DNA of 64,000 bases from CAXBMB01 sp052078155 (GTDB lineage: Bacteria > Pseudomonadota > Alphaproteobacteria > Kiloniellales > DSM-21159). Within the stretch, counting starts at the first letter, position 1, and every line of letters begins with the position of its first letter. The notes under the pieces were generated by a model. The model saw only the letters and a list, made by a program, of their open reading frames with translations, was not told the origin of the DNA and ran no database searches. The stretch is from assembly GCA_052078155.1 (NCBI GenBank), contig JBQJBP010000004.1, positions 1 through 64,000 of the forward strand. The letters run 5' to 3'. Both the position numbers and the translations under genes were made by a program. This document shows positions 1-15,688 of this stretch, piece by piece.

Positions 1-1175
1 GCAACGACACCTGCGCCAACGGTACGGCCACCTTCGCGAATTGCGAAACGCAGACCTTCATCCATGGCGATCGGAGCGATCAGTACAACTTCCATCGAGA
101 CGTTATCACCGGGCATAACCATTTCCGTGCCTTCGGGAAGTGACACAACACCGGTCACGTCCGTCGTACGGAAATAGAACTGCGGGCGGTAGTTCGTGAA
201 GAAGGGAGTGTGACGACCACCTTCTTCTTTCGTCAGAATGTAGGCTTCCGCAGTGAACTTGGTGTGCGGGGTGATGGAGCCGGGCTTGGCCAGAACCTGA
301 CCACGCTCAACGTCTTCACGACCAACACCGCGCAGCAGAGCGCCGATGTTGTCACCAGCTTCACCGGAGTCCAGCAGCTTGCGGAACATTTCAACACCGG
401 TAACCGTGGACTTGGCAGTTTCACGGATACCAATGATTTCGATTTCTTCACCAACCGTGATGATGCCACGCTCAACACGACCGGTCACAACAGTGCCGCG
501 ACCAGAGATGGAGAACACGTCTTCGATCGGCATCAGGAACGGCAGATCCTTCGGACGCTCAGGCGTCGGGATGTAGGCATCCACTTCAGCCATCAGCTTC
601 AGAATGGCGTTCTTGCCGGTTTCTTCGTTGCTGTCTTCAATAGCAGCCAGCGCAGAACCCATCACGATGGGGATATCGTCGCCAGGGAACTCGTAAGAGG
701 ACAGCAGCTCACGCACTTCCATCTCAACCAGTTCCAGCAGCTCTTCGTCGTCAACCTGGTCAACTTTGTTCAGGAAGACAACCAGAGCAGGCACACCAAC
801 CTGGCGGGCCAGCAGGATGTGCTCGCGGGTCTGCGGCATGGGGCCGTCAGCTGCAGAGCAAACCAGAATGGCGCCGTCCATCTGTGCTGCACCCGTGATC
901 ATGTTCTTCACGTAGTCAGCGTGACCCGGGCAGTCAACGTGAGCGTAGTGACGGTTTTCCGTCTCGTACTCAACGTGAGCCGTGGAAATGGTGATACCAC
1001 GGGCCTTTTCTTCAGGGGCCTTATCGATTTCATCGTAGGCCTGGAACTCGGCACCACCCGCTTCTGCCAACACCTTCGTGATCGCTGCTGTAAGGGTCGT
1101 CTTGCCGTGATCAACGTGGCCAATCGTGCCGATGTTCACGTGCGGTTTTGTCCGCTCAAATTTTGCCTTAGCCAT
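1..1175 (-). CDS. tuf: Elongation factor Tu, second copy (3' end cut by window edge)
   Basis: EF-Tu is the GTPase that delivers aminoacyl-tRNA to the ribosomal A site. The visible part starts MAKAKFERTKPHVNIG and has the P-loop GHVDHGKT, DCPGH and NKVD motifs. It lies 44 bases downstream of fusA, as the last visible gene of the str operon. The start at 1175 follows a GGAG ribosome binding site. By comparison with the intact copy at 17226-18416, only the last 16 bases (final codons and stop) fall outside the window. Read against that copy, the DNA looks identical from the start codon onward and diverges immediately upstream, which suggests gene conversion. Not a pseudogene as far as can be seen. 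Confidence 0.97.
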   Translation of the reverse strand, partial: MAKAKFERTKPHVNIGTIGHVDHGKTTLTAAITKVLAEAGGAEFQAYDEIDKAPEEKARGITISTAHVEYETENRHYAHVDCPGHADYVKNMITGAAQMDGAILVCSAADGPMPQTREHILLARQVGVPALVVFLNKVDQVDDEELLELVEMEVRELLSSYEFPGDDIPIVMGSALAAIEDSNEETGKNAILKLMAEVDAYIPTPERPKDLPFLMPIEDVFSISGRGTVVTGRVERGIITVGEEIEIIGIRETAKSTVTGVEMFRKLLDSGEAGDNIGALLRGVGREDVERGQVLAKPGSITPHTKFTAEAYILTKEEGGRHTPFFTNYRPQFYFRTTDVTGVVSLPEGTEMVMPGDNVSMEVVLIAPIAMDEGLRFAIREGGRTVGAGVV

Positions 1176-1219
1176 GGCTCTCAAACTCTCCGTTCGAATG
1201 CGTTTCTATTCAATCAACT

Positions 1220-3301
<2,082 letters not shown>

Positions 3302-3329
3302 GATCTCTGTCTCTTCCTTGGGAAACTGC

Positions 3330-3800
3330 TTACCAGCGGTAATGCGAGAACGCCCGGTTGGCTTCTGCCATACGGTGCGTGTCTTCACGTTTTTTAACGG
3401 AAGCGCCACGGTTGTTGGCAGCATCCATCAGCTCATTGGCAAGGCGCTGAGTCATGGTGACTTCAGAGCGATTGCGAGATGCGGAAATCAACCAGCGAAA
3501 AGCCAGAGCCTGGGCGCGGTCTGCACGAACTTCCACGGGAACCTGGTAAGTGGCACCACCGACACGGCGGGAACGCACTTCAACTTCCGGGCGGACGTTC
3601 TGCAGGGCGTCATGGAAAACCTGGATGGGATCGCCTTCCGAACGGGAAGCGACCAGATCCAGAGCACCATAGACGATGCGCTCAGCGACAGACTTCTTGC
3701 CGTCGAGCATCAGAATATTCATGAATTTGGAAACAATGAGATCACCAAACTTGGGATCAGGCAAAATCTCACGTTTCTCAGCGCTGTGACGACGCGACAT
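3330..3800 (-). CDS. rpsG: 30S ribosomal protein S7
   Basis: Protein of 156 residues that nucleates assembly of the 30S head domain by binding the 3' major domain of 16S rRNA. It begins MSRRHSAEKREILPDPKFGD and contains the conserved YQVPVEVR stretch followed by RWLISASR. It sits 12 bases downstream of rpsL and 28 bases upstream of fusA. In many bacteria S7 is the translational repressor of the str operon, acting in the rpsL-rpsG region; the spacer here is only 12 bases, so any such site would have to include coding sequence (inference). Confidence 0.98.
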   Translation of the reverse strand: MSRRHSAEKREILPDPKFGDLIVSKFMNILMLDGKKSVAERIVYGALDLVASRSEGDPIQVFHDALQNVRPEVEVRSRRVGGATYQVPVEVRADRAQALAFRWLISASRNRSEVTMTQRLANELMDAANNRGASVKKREDTHRMAEANRAFSHYRW

Positions 3801-3812
3801 TCTCGAAACTCC

Positions 3813-4184
3813 TTATTTCGGACGCTTGGCGCCGTATTTGGAACGGCGCTGACGGCGATCCGACACACCCTGGGTATCCAGAGTGCCGCGAATGATGTGG
3901 TAACGCACACCGGGCAGATCCTTCACACGACCGCCGCGGATCATCACCACAGAGTGTTCCTGCAGGTTGTGACCTTCGCCAGGAATGTAGCTCACGACTT
4001 CAAAGCCATTGGTCAGACGAACCTTGGCCACCTTACGCAAGGCGGAGTTCGGCTTCTTAGGCGTCGTCGTATATACGCGTGTGCAAACGCCACGCTTCTG
4101 AGGGCAAGCCTCCATGGCCGGCACTTTGTTGCGAACCGGCTTGTCTTTCCGCGATTTGCGGATCAACTGGTTGATCGTCGGCAT
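3813..4184 (-). CDS. rpsL: 30S ribosomal protein S12
   Basis: Decoding-centre protein of 123 residues. The start at MPTINQLIRKSRKDKP (4184) matches the family and follows a TGAGGAAAC ribosome binding site; the frame is open further upstream but that extension is not S12-like. The TPKKPNSALRK segment keeps the lysine whose replacement gives streptomycin resistance in other bacteria, so the sequence reads as the sensitive wild type at that site. PGEGHNLQEHS is also intact. First gene of the str operon, about 180 bases downstream of a strong promoter-like sequence at 4372-4400. Confidence 0.98.
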   Translation of the reverse strand: MPTINQLIRKSRKDKPVRNKVPAMEACPQKRGVCTRVYTTTPKKPNSALRKVAKVRLTNGFEVVSYIPGEGHNLQEHSVVMIRGGRVKDLPGVRYHIIRGTLDTQGVSDRRQRRSKYGAKRPK

Positions 4185-4371
4185 CCGACTCGTTTCCTCA
4201 AACCCAGTGTGTTGCGAAACGAGCGCCAACGGCGGGGCAAGCATCTTGCCCCCGCTGACGCACGCTCGTCGGACAAAGGTGTCCGTATATGATCTTGTGT
4301 TTTCCATCAGGAGATGCGTCTAGACCGCCTCTGGGCCTACCACCATCCCCAAATAGTTGGAACGGGGGCGC

Positions 4372-4400
4372 ATACTATGGATGCGACCCCTACCCGTCAA
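4372..4400 (-). promoter_or_regulatory. Predicted sigma70-type promoter of the str operon
   Basis: On the minus strand TTGACG (4395-4400) and TAGTAT (4372-4377) are separated by exactly 17 bases, a near-consensus arrangement. Transcription would start near 4365, giving an rpsL leader of about 180 bases. It is the best promoter match in the rpoC-rpsL spacer. Confidence 0.7.
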
Positions 4401-4902
4401 GCCTCGCGAACGGCCTTTTTTCAAAGGCAATCCCTAGGCATCTGCCGGTCTCCGGAGAAGCAAGAATTAACAATGCGACTCTCCAGACTCAGACAGAATA
4501 TTTCCACAGTCTCTTTCAAACGCCCGAAAAAGCGCTGAAGGAACCCTGCGCTCCGGGAAAGTTACTTCCCGAAGATCGGGAATTGCTTCCCGCAGAGCCG
4601 AATAATCCCCCTTCCCAAGGGAGAAAGCAATGCTTAGTTGGGAGGCCTTGGCGATTCGTTCAAGCTCAATCTGGTGAAGAACCGAGCTCATTCCATACGG
4701 CGGGACTCGAGTCCCGCTGCATGGCCAACAAGCCAGGCAACAAGCTTATCTATTTTCCAATAAGTTAGCGCAGGGCAATCGCCCCCTCCCCCCCGTGGAT
4801 TCCAGAGAGTGCATGAGGCCTCTTTTTGCCAGGCAAGCATCAGGCGCAAGGCCGAGACCAGGATTCTGCAGGGCAGAACCGGTCCTGATCAATCACCGCA
4901 CA
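4401..4902. other. Non-coding spacer upstream of the str promoter with three short palindromes
   Basis: No convincing gene; short open frames here lack coding character. It contains two neighbouring inverted repeats with the same arms, CGGGAA/TTCCCG at 4554-4571 and 4577-4592, and a perfect 18-base palindrome GCGGGACTCGAGTCCCGC at 4700-4717. All lie upstream of the predicted str promoter, so they could be upstream operators or ends of rpoC read-through RNA. Confidence 0.6.
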
Positions 4903-4940
4903 AACAAAAAAAACAGGCGGCTCCCGAAGGAACCGCCTGT
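4903..4940 (-). terminator. Rho-independent terminator of the rpoBC operon
   Basis: On the minus strand, ACAGGCGGTTCC and GGAGCCGCCTGT form a 12-pair stem (one G-U) closed by a TTCG tetraloop, followed directly by a run of eight T. It starts 30 bases after the rpoC stop codon. Confidence 0.92.
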
Positions 4941-4969
4941 CTTGATAAAGCTCGCCTTGAAAGAGAAGC

Positions 4970-9181
<4,212 letters not shown>

Positions 9182-9239
9182 AACGGTGCTCCGTCTTTTT
9201 TGTGGTCCTGAGGGTCAGCAGTAGGAGTTTTGAAGGGCA

Positions 9240-12200
9240 TCAAAACTCGCTCTGCTGCAGGTCCACGTTCAGACCCAGGGACTTCAGTTCCTTGATGAGA
9301 ACGTTAAAGGACTCGGGAATGCCGGCCTCGTAGTTATCCTCACCTTTGACGATGGATTCATACACCTTGGTACGACCACCCACGTCATCCGACTTCACCG
9401 TCAGCATTTCCTGCAGGGTGTAAGCCGCACCGTAAGCTTCCAGTGCCCAGACCTCCATCTCACCGAACCGCTGACCACCGAACTGGGCCTTACCACCCAG
9501 CGGCTGCTGGGTAACCAGGCTGTAGGGGCCAATGGACCGGGCGTGGATCTTGTCATCCACGAGATGGTGAAGCTTCAACATGTAGATGTAACCAACGGTC
9601 ACAGAGCGATCGAAGGTTTCACCCGTGCGTCCGTCAATCAGGGTCACCTGACCGGAGGAGTGCAGATCTGCACGCTCCAGGGTATCGATGATGTCTGATT
9701 CACGGGCACCGTCGAAGACCGGGGTTGCAATCGGAACACCTTTGACCACGTTGGTCGCCAGTTCGATGGCTTCCTCGTCCTTCATGTTTTCAATGTCTTC
9801 GGCGAAGATTTCATCGCCGTAGGCAAATTTCAGCTGGTTGCGCAGATCAGAAACGGGTGCACCCCGCTTCACTTCTGCCAGGACCTTGCCAATCTGTTTA
9901 CCCAGACCGGCGCAGCCCCAACCCAGATGTGTCTCCAGAATCTGCCCCACGTTCATACGTGACGGCACACCCAGCGGGTTCAGCACGATGTCGACATTGG
10001 TGCCATCTTCCAGATGGGGCATGTCTTCGATCGGCATGATGCGGGAGATCACACCCTTGTTTCCGTGACGGCCGGCCATTTTATCACCGGGCTGCAGCTT
10101 GCGCTTCACAGCCACGAAGACCTTGACCATCTTCATCACGCCTGGCGGCAGTTCGTCACCACGCTGCAGTTTGTCGACCTTGTCTTCAAAGCGTTTTTCC
10201 AGCTCATCGACGGAGTCATCGAACTGCTTCAGCAGGGCTTCCAGATCGCCCTGACGGGTGTCGTCGGTGACCGCAATGGCCCGCCATTCACCCGGCGTGA
10301 AGTCGGACAGAACCGCATCGGTGATGGTGGTTCCGGCCTTAACACCGCGCAGACCGCTTTCCAGTTCCTGACCAGACAGCAGATCTTTCAGGCGCCCGTA
10401 GAAAGAGCGTTCCAGAATGGCTTTTTCGTCATCACGGTCTTTTGCCAGATGCTCGATCTCGGCCTTCTCAATGGCCAGAGCACGCTCATCCTTGTCCACC
10501 CCGCGGCGGGAGAAAACACGCACTTCCACGACAGTACCGGTTGCCCCCGGCGGCAGGCGCAGGGAGGTGTCACGGACGTCAGAAGCTTTTTCACCGAAGA
10601 TGGCCCGCAGCAGCTTTTCTTCCGGGGTCATGGGGGATTCGCCCTTCGGCGTCACCTTACCGACCAGAATGTCGCTGGAGGAGACTTCCGCCCCGATGTA
10701 GACGATGCCGGCCTCATCGAGGTTGCGCAGAGCATCTTCACCGACGTTGGGAATGTCACGGGTGATTTCTTCCTGACCCAGCTTGGTATCGCGGGCCATG
10801 ACCTCAAATTCTTCAATGTGAATTGAGGTGAAGATATCGTCGCTGACAATCCGTTCGGAGATCAGGATGGAATCTTCGAAGTTGTAGCCGTTCCAGGGCA
10901 TGAAGGCGACCAGAACGTTCCGGCCCAGAGCCAGTTCACCAAACTCGGTGGACGGGCCATCAGCAATGATATCGCCCTTGGCAATGACATCGCCCACCTT
11001 CACCAGCGGACGCTGGTTGATGCAGGTGTTCTGGTTGGAGCGCTGGAACTTCAGCAGGTTGTAGATGTCCACACCGGACTCGCCGTGATCGGCTTCATCG
11101 GTCACACGGATCACCACACGGGTGCCGTCCACCTGATCGACAATGCCGCCGCGACGGGCGGAAATGGCCACACCGGAATCCCGGGCCACAACGGCTTCCA
11201 TGCCGGTCCCGACCAAAGGCGCATCGGCCTTGACCAGAGGAACGGCCTGACGCTGCATGTTCGAGCCCATCAGAGCCCGGTTGGCGTCATCGTTTTCCAG
11301 GAAGGGAATGAGAGCCGCAGCCACGGAAACAATCTGCTTGGGAGACACGTCGATGAAGTCGATTTCATCGGACCGGGCCACCACATAGTCACCGGCAGAG
11401 CGACAGGCAATCAGCTCTTCCTGGAACCGCATTTTGTTGTCCAGAGGCGCGTTGGCCTCAGCGATGGTGTAACGACCTTCATCCATGGCGGAGAGGTAGA
11501 TCACTTCATCGGTGACGACACCGTCCACCACCTTACGGTAGGGGCTTTCGATGAAGCCGTACTGATTCACCCGGGCATAGGTTGCCAGAGAGTTGATCAG
11601 ACCAATGTTGGGACCTTCAGGCGTTTCAATGGGGCAGATACGACCATAGTGGGTCGTATGCACGTCACGCACTTCAAAGCCCGCACGCTCACGGGTCAGA
11701 CCACCCGGCCCAAGGGCAGAGAGGCGACGTTTGTGAGTCACTTCAGACAGCGGGTTCGTCTGATCCATGAACTGAGACAGCTGGGAGGAGCCGAAGAACT
11801 CACGCACAGCTGCAGCCGCCGGTTTGGCGTTGATCAGGTCATGGGGCATGACGGAATCGATTTCGACGGAGGACATGCGCTCTTTAATGGCGCGTTCCAT
11901 CCGCAGCAGACCGACCCGATACTGGTTTTCCAGCAGTTCACCCACAGAGCGCACACGACGGTTGCCCAGGTGATCGATGTCATCGATTTCACCGCGGCCG
12001 TCTTTCAGCTCGCAGAGGATCCGAACGATCTCCAGGATGTCTTCCCGGCGCAGGATGCGCACCTGATCATCCGTTTCGAACTGCAGGCGGGAGTTCATTT
12101 TCACCCGGCCAACAGCAGACAGATCATAGCGTTCCGCATCGAAGAACAGAGACTTGAACATGGCCTCTGCGGTTTCGAGGGTTGGCGGCTCGCCGGGACG

Positions 12201-13409
12201 CATGACACGGTAGATGTCGATCAGCGCATCTTCCCGGCTGGTGTTTTTGTCCGCAGCCAGTGTGTTGCGCAGATAAGCGCCCACGTTCAGGTGATCAATG
12301 GCCAGCACAGACAGCTGCTTGGCATTGACTTCATCCAAACGGGTCATCACCTCTTCGTTCAGCTCATCACCGGCTTCGATGATGACTTCACCGGTTTCCA
12401 GATCAATGGCATCCTGGGAAGCGTACTGACCATAGAGGTCTTCCGTTGCCACCAGGATGTGCTTGAGGCCGGCTTCCACCAGTTTCTTGATCTGGCGCGG
12501 GGTCATCTTGGACCCGGCTTCCGCAACAACGTCACCGGTCTTGGCGTCTACCAGGTTGGCTGCCAGTTTCTGACCTTTGAAGCGATCGCCGTCGAAGGGA
12601 GTTTTCCAGCCCTTCTTGGTGCGGCTGTACTCAATGCTGTTGTAGTAGCGATTGAGGATGTCTTCACCGGACAGACCCGTGATTTCCGTGGGATCCACAG
12701 GCAGACCTTCGGCTTCGCGGGCGTCGCGCAGCTCGGCAGACTGGTCACTGTCCAGGGCCATCAGCAGGGTGGTCGCAGGCAGTTTGCGGCGGCGGTCGAT
12801 GCGCACGTACAGCAGATCCTTGGCATCGAACTCAAAGTCCAGCCAGGAACCGCGGTAAGGAATCACCCGGGCGGCAAAGAGGAACTTGCCGGAGGAGTGG
12901 GTCTTACCTTTGTCATGGTCAAAGAACACGCCGGGGCTGCGGTGCATCTGAGAAACGATGACGCGCTCCGTGCCGTTCACCACAAAGGTGCCGTTGCCAG
13001 TCATGAGCGGCATGTCGCCCATGTAGACATCCTGTTCTTTGATGTCGCGGATGGTACGAGACCCGGTGTCTTCGTCCACATCCCAAACGACCAGACGCAG
13101 AGTCACCTTCAGCGGAGCGGCATAGGTGATGCCACGCTGCTGACACTCTTCCACGTCATACTTGGGTGTTTCCAGTTCGTAGCTGACAAACTGCAGCTCA
13201 GAACGTCCGGCAAAATCCTTGATCGGATAGACGGATTTGAAAACTTCTTGCAGACCGGTATCGGTCCGATCTTCGGCTTTGATGCCAACCTGAAGAAACT
13301 GATCATAGGAGGTCTTCTGGACCTCGATCAGGTTAGGCATCTGGGTCACCTCGGGAATACGCCCGAAAGACTTGCGAATACGCTTACGTCCGGTGAACGA
13401 CCTCGCCAT
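9240..13409 (-). CDS. rpoB: RNA polymerase beta subunit
   Basis: Subunit of 1389 residues starting MARSFTGRKRIRKSFGRIP. The rifampicin-binding cluster is easily read near residues 540-570: SQLSQFMDQTNPLSE then THKRRLSALGPGG. The residues equivalent to E. coli D516, H526 and S531 are unmodified, so the site reads as sensitive wild type. The C-terminal segment GGKAQFGGQRFGEMEVWALE is conserved. The gene is separated from rplL by 268 bases that include a strong hairpin, and is co-oriented with rpoC. Confidence 0.99.
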   Translation of the reverse strand: MARSFTGRKRIRKSFGRIPEVTQMPNLIEVQKTSYDQFLQVGIKAEDRTDTGLQEVFKSVYPIKDFAGRSELQFVSYELETPKYDVEECQQRGITYAAPLKVTLRLVVWDVDEDTGSRTIRDIKEQDVYMGDMPLMTGNGTFVVNGTERVIVSQMHRSPGVFFDHDKGKTHSSGKFLFAARVIPYRGSWLDFEFDAKDLLYVRIDRRRKLPATTLLMALDSDQSAELRDAREAEGLPVDPTEITGLSGEDILNRYYNSIEYSRTKKGWKTPFDGDRFKGQKLAANLVDAKTGDVVAEAGSKMTPRQIKKLVEAGLKHILVATEDLYGQYASQDAIDLETGEVIIEAGDELNEEVMTRLDEVNAKQLSVLAIDHLNVGAYLRNTLAADKNTSREDALIDIYRVMRPGEPPTLETAEAMFKSLFFDAERYDLSAVGRVKMNSRLQFETDDQVRILRREDILEIVRILCELKDGRGEIDDIDHLGNRRVRSVGELLENQYRVGLLRMERAIKERMSSVEIDSVMPHDLINAKPAAAAVREFFGSSQLSQFMDQTNPLSEVTHKRRLSALGPGGLTRERAGFEVRDVHTTHYGRICPIETPEGPNIGLINSLATYARVNQYGFIESPYRKVVDGVVTDEVIYLSAMDEGRYTIAEANAPLDNKMRFQEELIACRSAGDYVVARSDEIDFIDVSPKQIVSVAAALIPFLENDDANRALMGSNMQRQAVPLVKADAPLVGTGMEAVVARDSGVAISARRGGIVDQVDGTRVVIRVTDEADHGESGVDIYNLLKFQRSNQNTCINQRPLVKVGDVIAKGDIIADGPSTEFGELALGRNVLVAFMPWNGYNFEDSILISERIVSDDIFTSIHIEEFEVMARDTKLGQEEITRDIPNVGEDALRNLDEAGIVYIGAEVSSSDILVGKVTPKGESPMTPEEKLLRAIFGEKASDVRDTSLRLPPGATGTVVEVRVFSRRGVDKDERALAIEKAEIEHLAKDRDDEKAILERSFYGRLKDLLSGQELESGLRGVKAGTTITDAVLSDFTPGEWRAIAVTDDTRQGDLEALLKQFDDSVDELEKRFEDKVDKLQRGDELPPGVMKMVKVFVAVKRKLQPGDKMAGRHGNKGVISRIMPIEDMPHLEDGTNVDIVLNPLGVPSRMNVGQILETHLGWGCAGLGKQIGKVLAEVKRGAPVSDLRNQLKFAYGDEIFAEDIENMKDEEAIELATNVVKGVPIATPVFDGARESDIIDTLERADLHSSGQVTLIDGRTGETFDRSVTVGYIYMLKLHHLVDDKIHARSIGPYSLVTQQPLGGKAQFGGQRFGEMEVWALEAYGAAYTLQEMLTVKSDDVGGRTKVYESIVKGEDNYEAGIPESFNVLIKELKSLGLNVDLQQSEF

Positions 13410-13606
13410 CTTCGATCCTCATCGCTGTCGCCTGTCTGCGCCACTGCCAATCTCTGGGAAGGGCGCGCAGGTCCACTCGCTGAAATGAAAGTAACATTAC
13501 TCGCTGCTAATCTGGCGTACGAGTGATCCGCCAGGCCAGCAAACGGTGAAGATCTGAGCTGCCTGCTCGCCCCCTTCACGCGGGACCTTCAATACAGACG
13601 CGGAAA

Positions 13607-13644
13607 GGCCGGCGCGGCACACGGAGCTATTCCGTGCGCCGGCC
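13607..13644 (-). promoter_or_regulatory. rplL-rpoB intercistronic hairpin (attenuator or processing site)
   Basis: Inverted repeat in the 268-base gap between rplL and rpoB: outer arms GGCCGGCG/CGCCGGCC and inner arms CACGGA/TCCGTG around a GCTAT loop, with a 5-base bulge. Only a short T run follows on the minus strand. In E. coli the same junction holds a partial terminator and an RNase III site that set the L12-to-RpoB ratio; an equivalent role here is inferred from position. Confidence 0.6.
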
Positions 13645-13677
13645 GGACCCAACGTCCGTCTTGAAAAACTGGCAGTC

Positions 13678-14055
13678 TTACTTGACTTCGACAGTCGCGC
13701 CAGCTTCTTCAAGCTTCGTTTTGATCTCTTCAGCTTCTTCCTTGGAAGCACCTTCTTTGAGAGGCTTAGGTGCTTCGTCGACAAGAGCTTTAGCTTCTTT
13801 GAGGCCCAGGCCAGTGATGGCGCGGACTTCTTTGATGACGTTGATTTTCTTGTCACCGGCAGAAGCCAGGATCACATCGAATTCGGACTTTTCTTCAGCA
13901 GCGGCACCTGCATCGCCACCACCGGCAGCAGCAGCAACAGCCACAGGAGCAGCAGCGGAAACGCCCCACTCTTCTTCGAGTTTCTTAGCCAGTTCAGCGG
14001 CTTCGAGAACGGTGAGCTTGGAGAGCTCTTCAATCAACTTATCGAGATCAGCCAT
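13678..14055 (-). CDS. rplL: 50S ribosomal protein L7/L12
   Basis: Acidic stalk protein of 125 residues. The N-terminal dimerisation helix (MADLDKLIEELSKLTVLEAA) is followed by an alanine/glycine-rich hinge (about residues 35-55) and the factor-binding C-terminal domain with GLKEAKALVDEAPKPLKEG. It recruits EF-Tu and EF-G to the ribosome and forms the stalk with L10, whose gene lies 71 bases upstream. Confidence 0.98.
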   Translation of the reverse strand: MADLDKLIEELSKLTVLEAAELAKKLEEEWGVSAAAPVAVAAAAGGGDAGAAAEEKSEFDVILASAGDKKINVIKEVRAITGLGLKEAKALVDEAPKPLKEGASKEEAEEIKTKLEEAGATVEVK

Positions 14056-14126
14056 TATTCGTATCCTAGTTTAGACTTGAGCTTTGGTCGTTAACGACGG
14101 TCAGCCACCTCAAGCGGCTTTCGTCC

Positions 14127-14633
14127 TTAGCGCTCGCTGTAAGCAGACAACAAACGGGCCAACTGGCCGGCCGGAGCCTGAACCACACCAGCCACTTTCG
14201 TAGCAGGTGCATTCAGCAGACCAACAAGTTTGCCGCGCAGTTCATCAAGGGACGGCATGGTGGCCAGGGCAGTAACACCGGCAACATCCAAAACCGTTTC
14301 ACCCATTGCACCACCCACAATGGTCAGCTTGTCATTTTTCTTAGCGTAATCGACAGTGACCTTTGCAGCAGACACCGGATCATCCGACACCGTGATGGCG
14401 GTCGGACCGGTGAACAGCGGCGCAAGCGCTTCGAACTTCGTGCCCTTGAGAGCGAGCTTGACCAGACGGTTTTTTGCGACCTGGTGGGTCGAACCTGCTT
14501 CACGAACCTGCGTGCGCAGTTCAGTCGACTCTGCAACGGTCATACCCGACTGGCGGGTGACAACCACAGCTTCTGCCGTGCTGAAACGCTCTTGCAGGGC
14601 GTTAATCAGGATTTCCTTTTCTGAACGGTCCAT
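14127..14633 (-). CDS. rplJ: 50S ribosomal protein L10
   Basis: Stalk-base protein of 168 residues that anchors L7/L12 dimers to 23S rRNA. It starts MDRSEKEILINALQERF and has the conserved VTRQSGMTVAE and KNRLVKLALKGT segments. It is preceded by a 349-base untranslated leader. In bacteria L10 (with L7/L12) represses its own translation by binding such a leader, so the long structured spacer fits autogenous control. Confidence 0.98.
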   Translation of the reverse strand: MDRSEKEILINALQERFSTAEAVVVTRQSGMTVAESTELRTQVREAGSTHQVAKNRLVKLALKGTKFEALAPLFTGPTAITVSDDPVSAAKVTVDYAKKNDKLTIVGGAMGETVLDVAGVTALATMPSLDELRGKLVGLLNAPATKVAGVVQAPAGQLARLLSAYSER

Positions 14634-14982
14634 TAAACGCTCCCAATGGTCGATGAGATAACCTTCTCAAAGACCGGGTTGCACGAGGGTGGCCAGACAA
14701 GTCCGGACCACCCCGGTTCGCCTGTCCTGGAAGCTCAAGCCAAAGCGCTGAACTGACAAAGCAGTTCAGATCAGAAACCTTTTGCCTCCCGTCTGTACAG
14801 GCCCCCTTATGGGCTTGTCCTTAATCAAGGCCTTCGCCTTAACGGAGCTTAAGCCGGGCCGAAACCCGACACCTGTAGTCTTGGACAGGGTGGGAGTGAC
14901 GGTTACCCGTCCCTCCCCTTGCCACCTGCCGGACCTTTTGGATCAACGAACCAAAAGGCCTGACAGACGGTAACTCTAAAAC
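14634..14982 (-). promoter_or_regulatory. Structured rplJ leader, candidate L10 autoregulatory RNA
   Basis: A gap of 349 bases between rplA and rplJ with no gene. The clearest element is a hairpin at 14931-14960 with arms CCTTTTGG/CCAAAAGG immediately after the rplA stop. Further GC-rich self-complementary stretches occur between 14810 and 14930. The position matches the known L10 leader of bacteria; I did not verify the full consensus fold. Confidence 0.55.
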
Positions 14983-15684
14983 TTACTCAGCGGCCGAGAA
15001 GCTGGCCACGTCCACACGCAAGCCAGGGCCCATGGTCGAAGACATGGACACACGCTTGATGTAGGTACCTTTGGCGCCGGTCGGTTTGGCTTTGGACACA
15101 GCGTCGAACAGAGCTTTGACGTTGTCTACCAGCTTGCCTTCGTCGAAGGAGGCTTTGCCAACACCGGCGTGGATCACGCCAGCTTTTTCAACGCGGAATT
15201 CCACCTGACCGCCTTTGGCGTCTTCGATGGCTTTCTTCACGTCCATGGTCACGGTGCCCAGCTTGGGGTTCGGCATCAGGCCACGGGGACCAAGAACCTT
15301 ACCCAGCTTACCGACGACCGGCATCATGTCAGGGGTAGCGATCACACGATCGAAATCCATTTCACCGGCCTGCACCTTGGCAGCCAGATCATCGGTGCCA
15401 ACCAGGTCTGCGCCGGCTTCCGTTGCTTCATCAGCTTTCGGGCCTTTGGCGAACACAGCCACGCGGACGGTTTTACCGGTGCCATGCGGCAGGCTGACCA
15501 TGCCACGCACGTTCTGGTCGGCGTGACGGGGATCAACACCCAGGTTCATGGACATTTCGATGGTTTCGTCGAATTTGGCAGTGGCGCCGGCTTTCACCAG
15601 TTTCACAGCTTCTTCGATGGAGTAATCAACTTTTGCATCACGGCCTTCTTGAGCCGCTTTCAAACGCTTACCGATGCGAGCCAT
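14983..15684 (-). CDS. rplA: 50S ribosomal protein L1
   Basis: Protein of 233 residues forming the L1 stalk at the E site. The start at MARIGKRLKAAQEGRDAK (15684) fits the family; the open frame extends 16 codons upstream but that would overlap rplK. Conserved segments include GTGKTVRVAVFAKG and VGKLGKVLGPRGLMPNPK. It is four bases downstream of rplK, so the two are certainly co-transcribed. L1 often represses the L11-L1 operon through its leader RNA. Confidence 0.98.
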   Translation of the reverse strand: MARIGKRLKAAQEGRDAKVDYSIEEAVKLVKAGATAKFDETIEMSMNLGVDPRHADQNVRGMVSLPHGTGKTVRVAVFAKGPKADEATEAGADLVGTDDLAAKVQAGEMDFDRVIATPDMMPVVGKLGKVLGPRGLMPNPKLGTVTMDVKKAIEDAKGGQVEFRVEKAGVIHAGVGKASFDEGKLVDNVKALFDAVSKAKPTGAKGTYIKRVSMSSTMGPGLRVDVASFSAAE

Positions 15685-15688
15685 TGTC

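Noticed and set aside
4289..4768. Open frame of 159 codons in the rpoC-rpsL gap
   Set aside because: No family similarity and no good ribosome binding site; the region contains the str promoter on the other strand.
4913..4940. Hairpin considered as part of a regulatory leader for rpsL
   Set aside because: The eight-T tract directly after a UUCG-loop stem and its position 30 bases behind rpoC identify it as a terminator.
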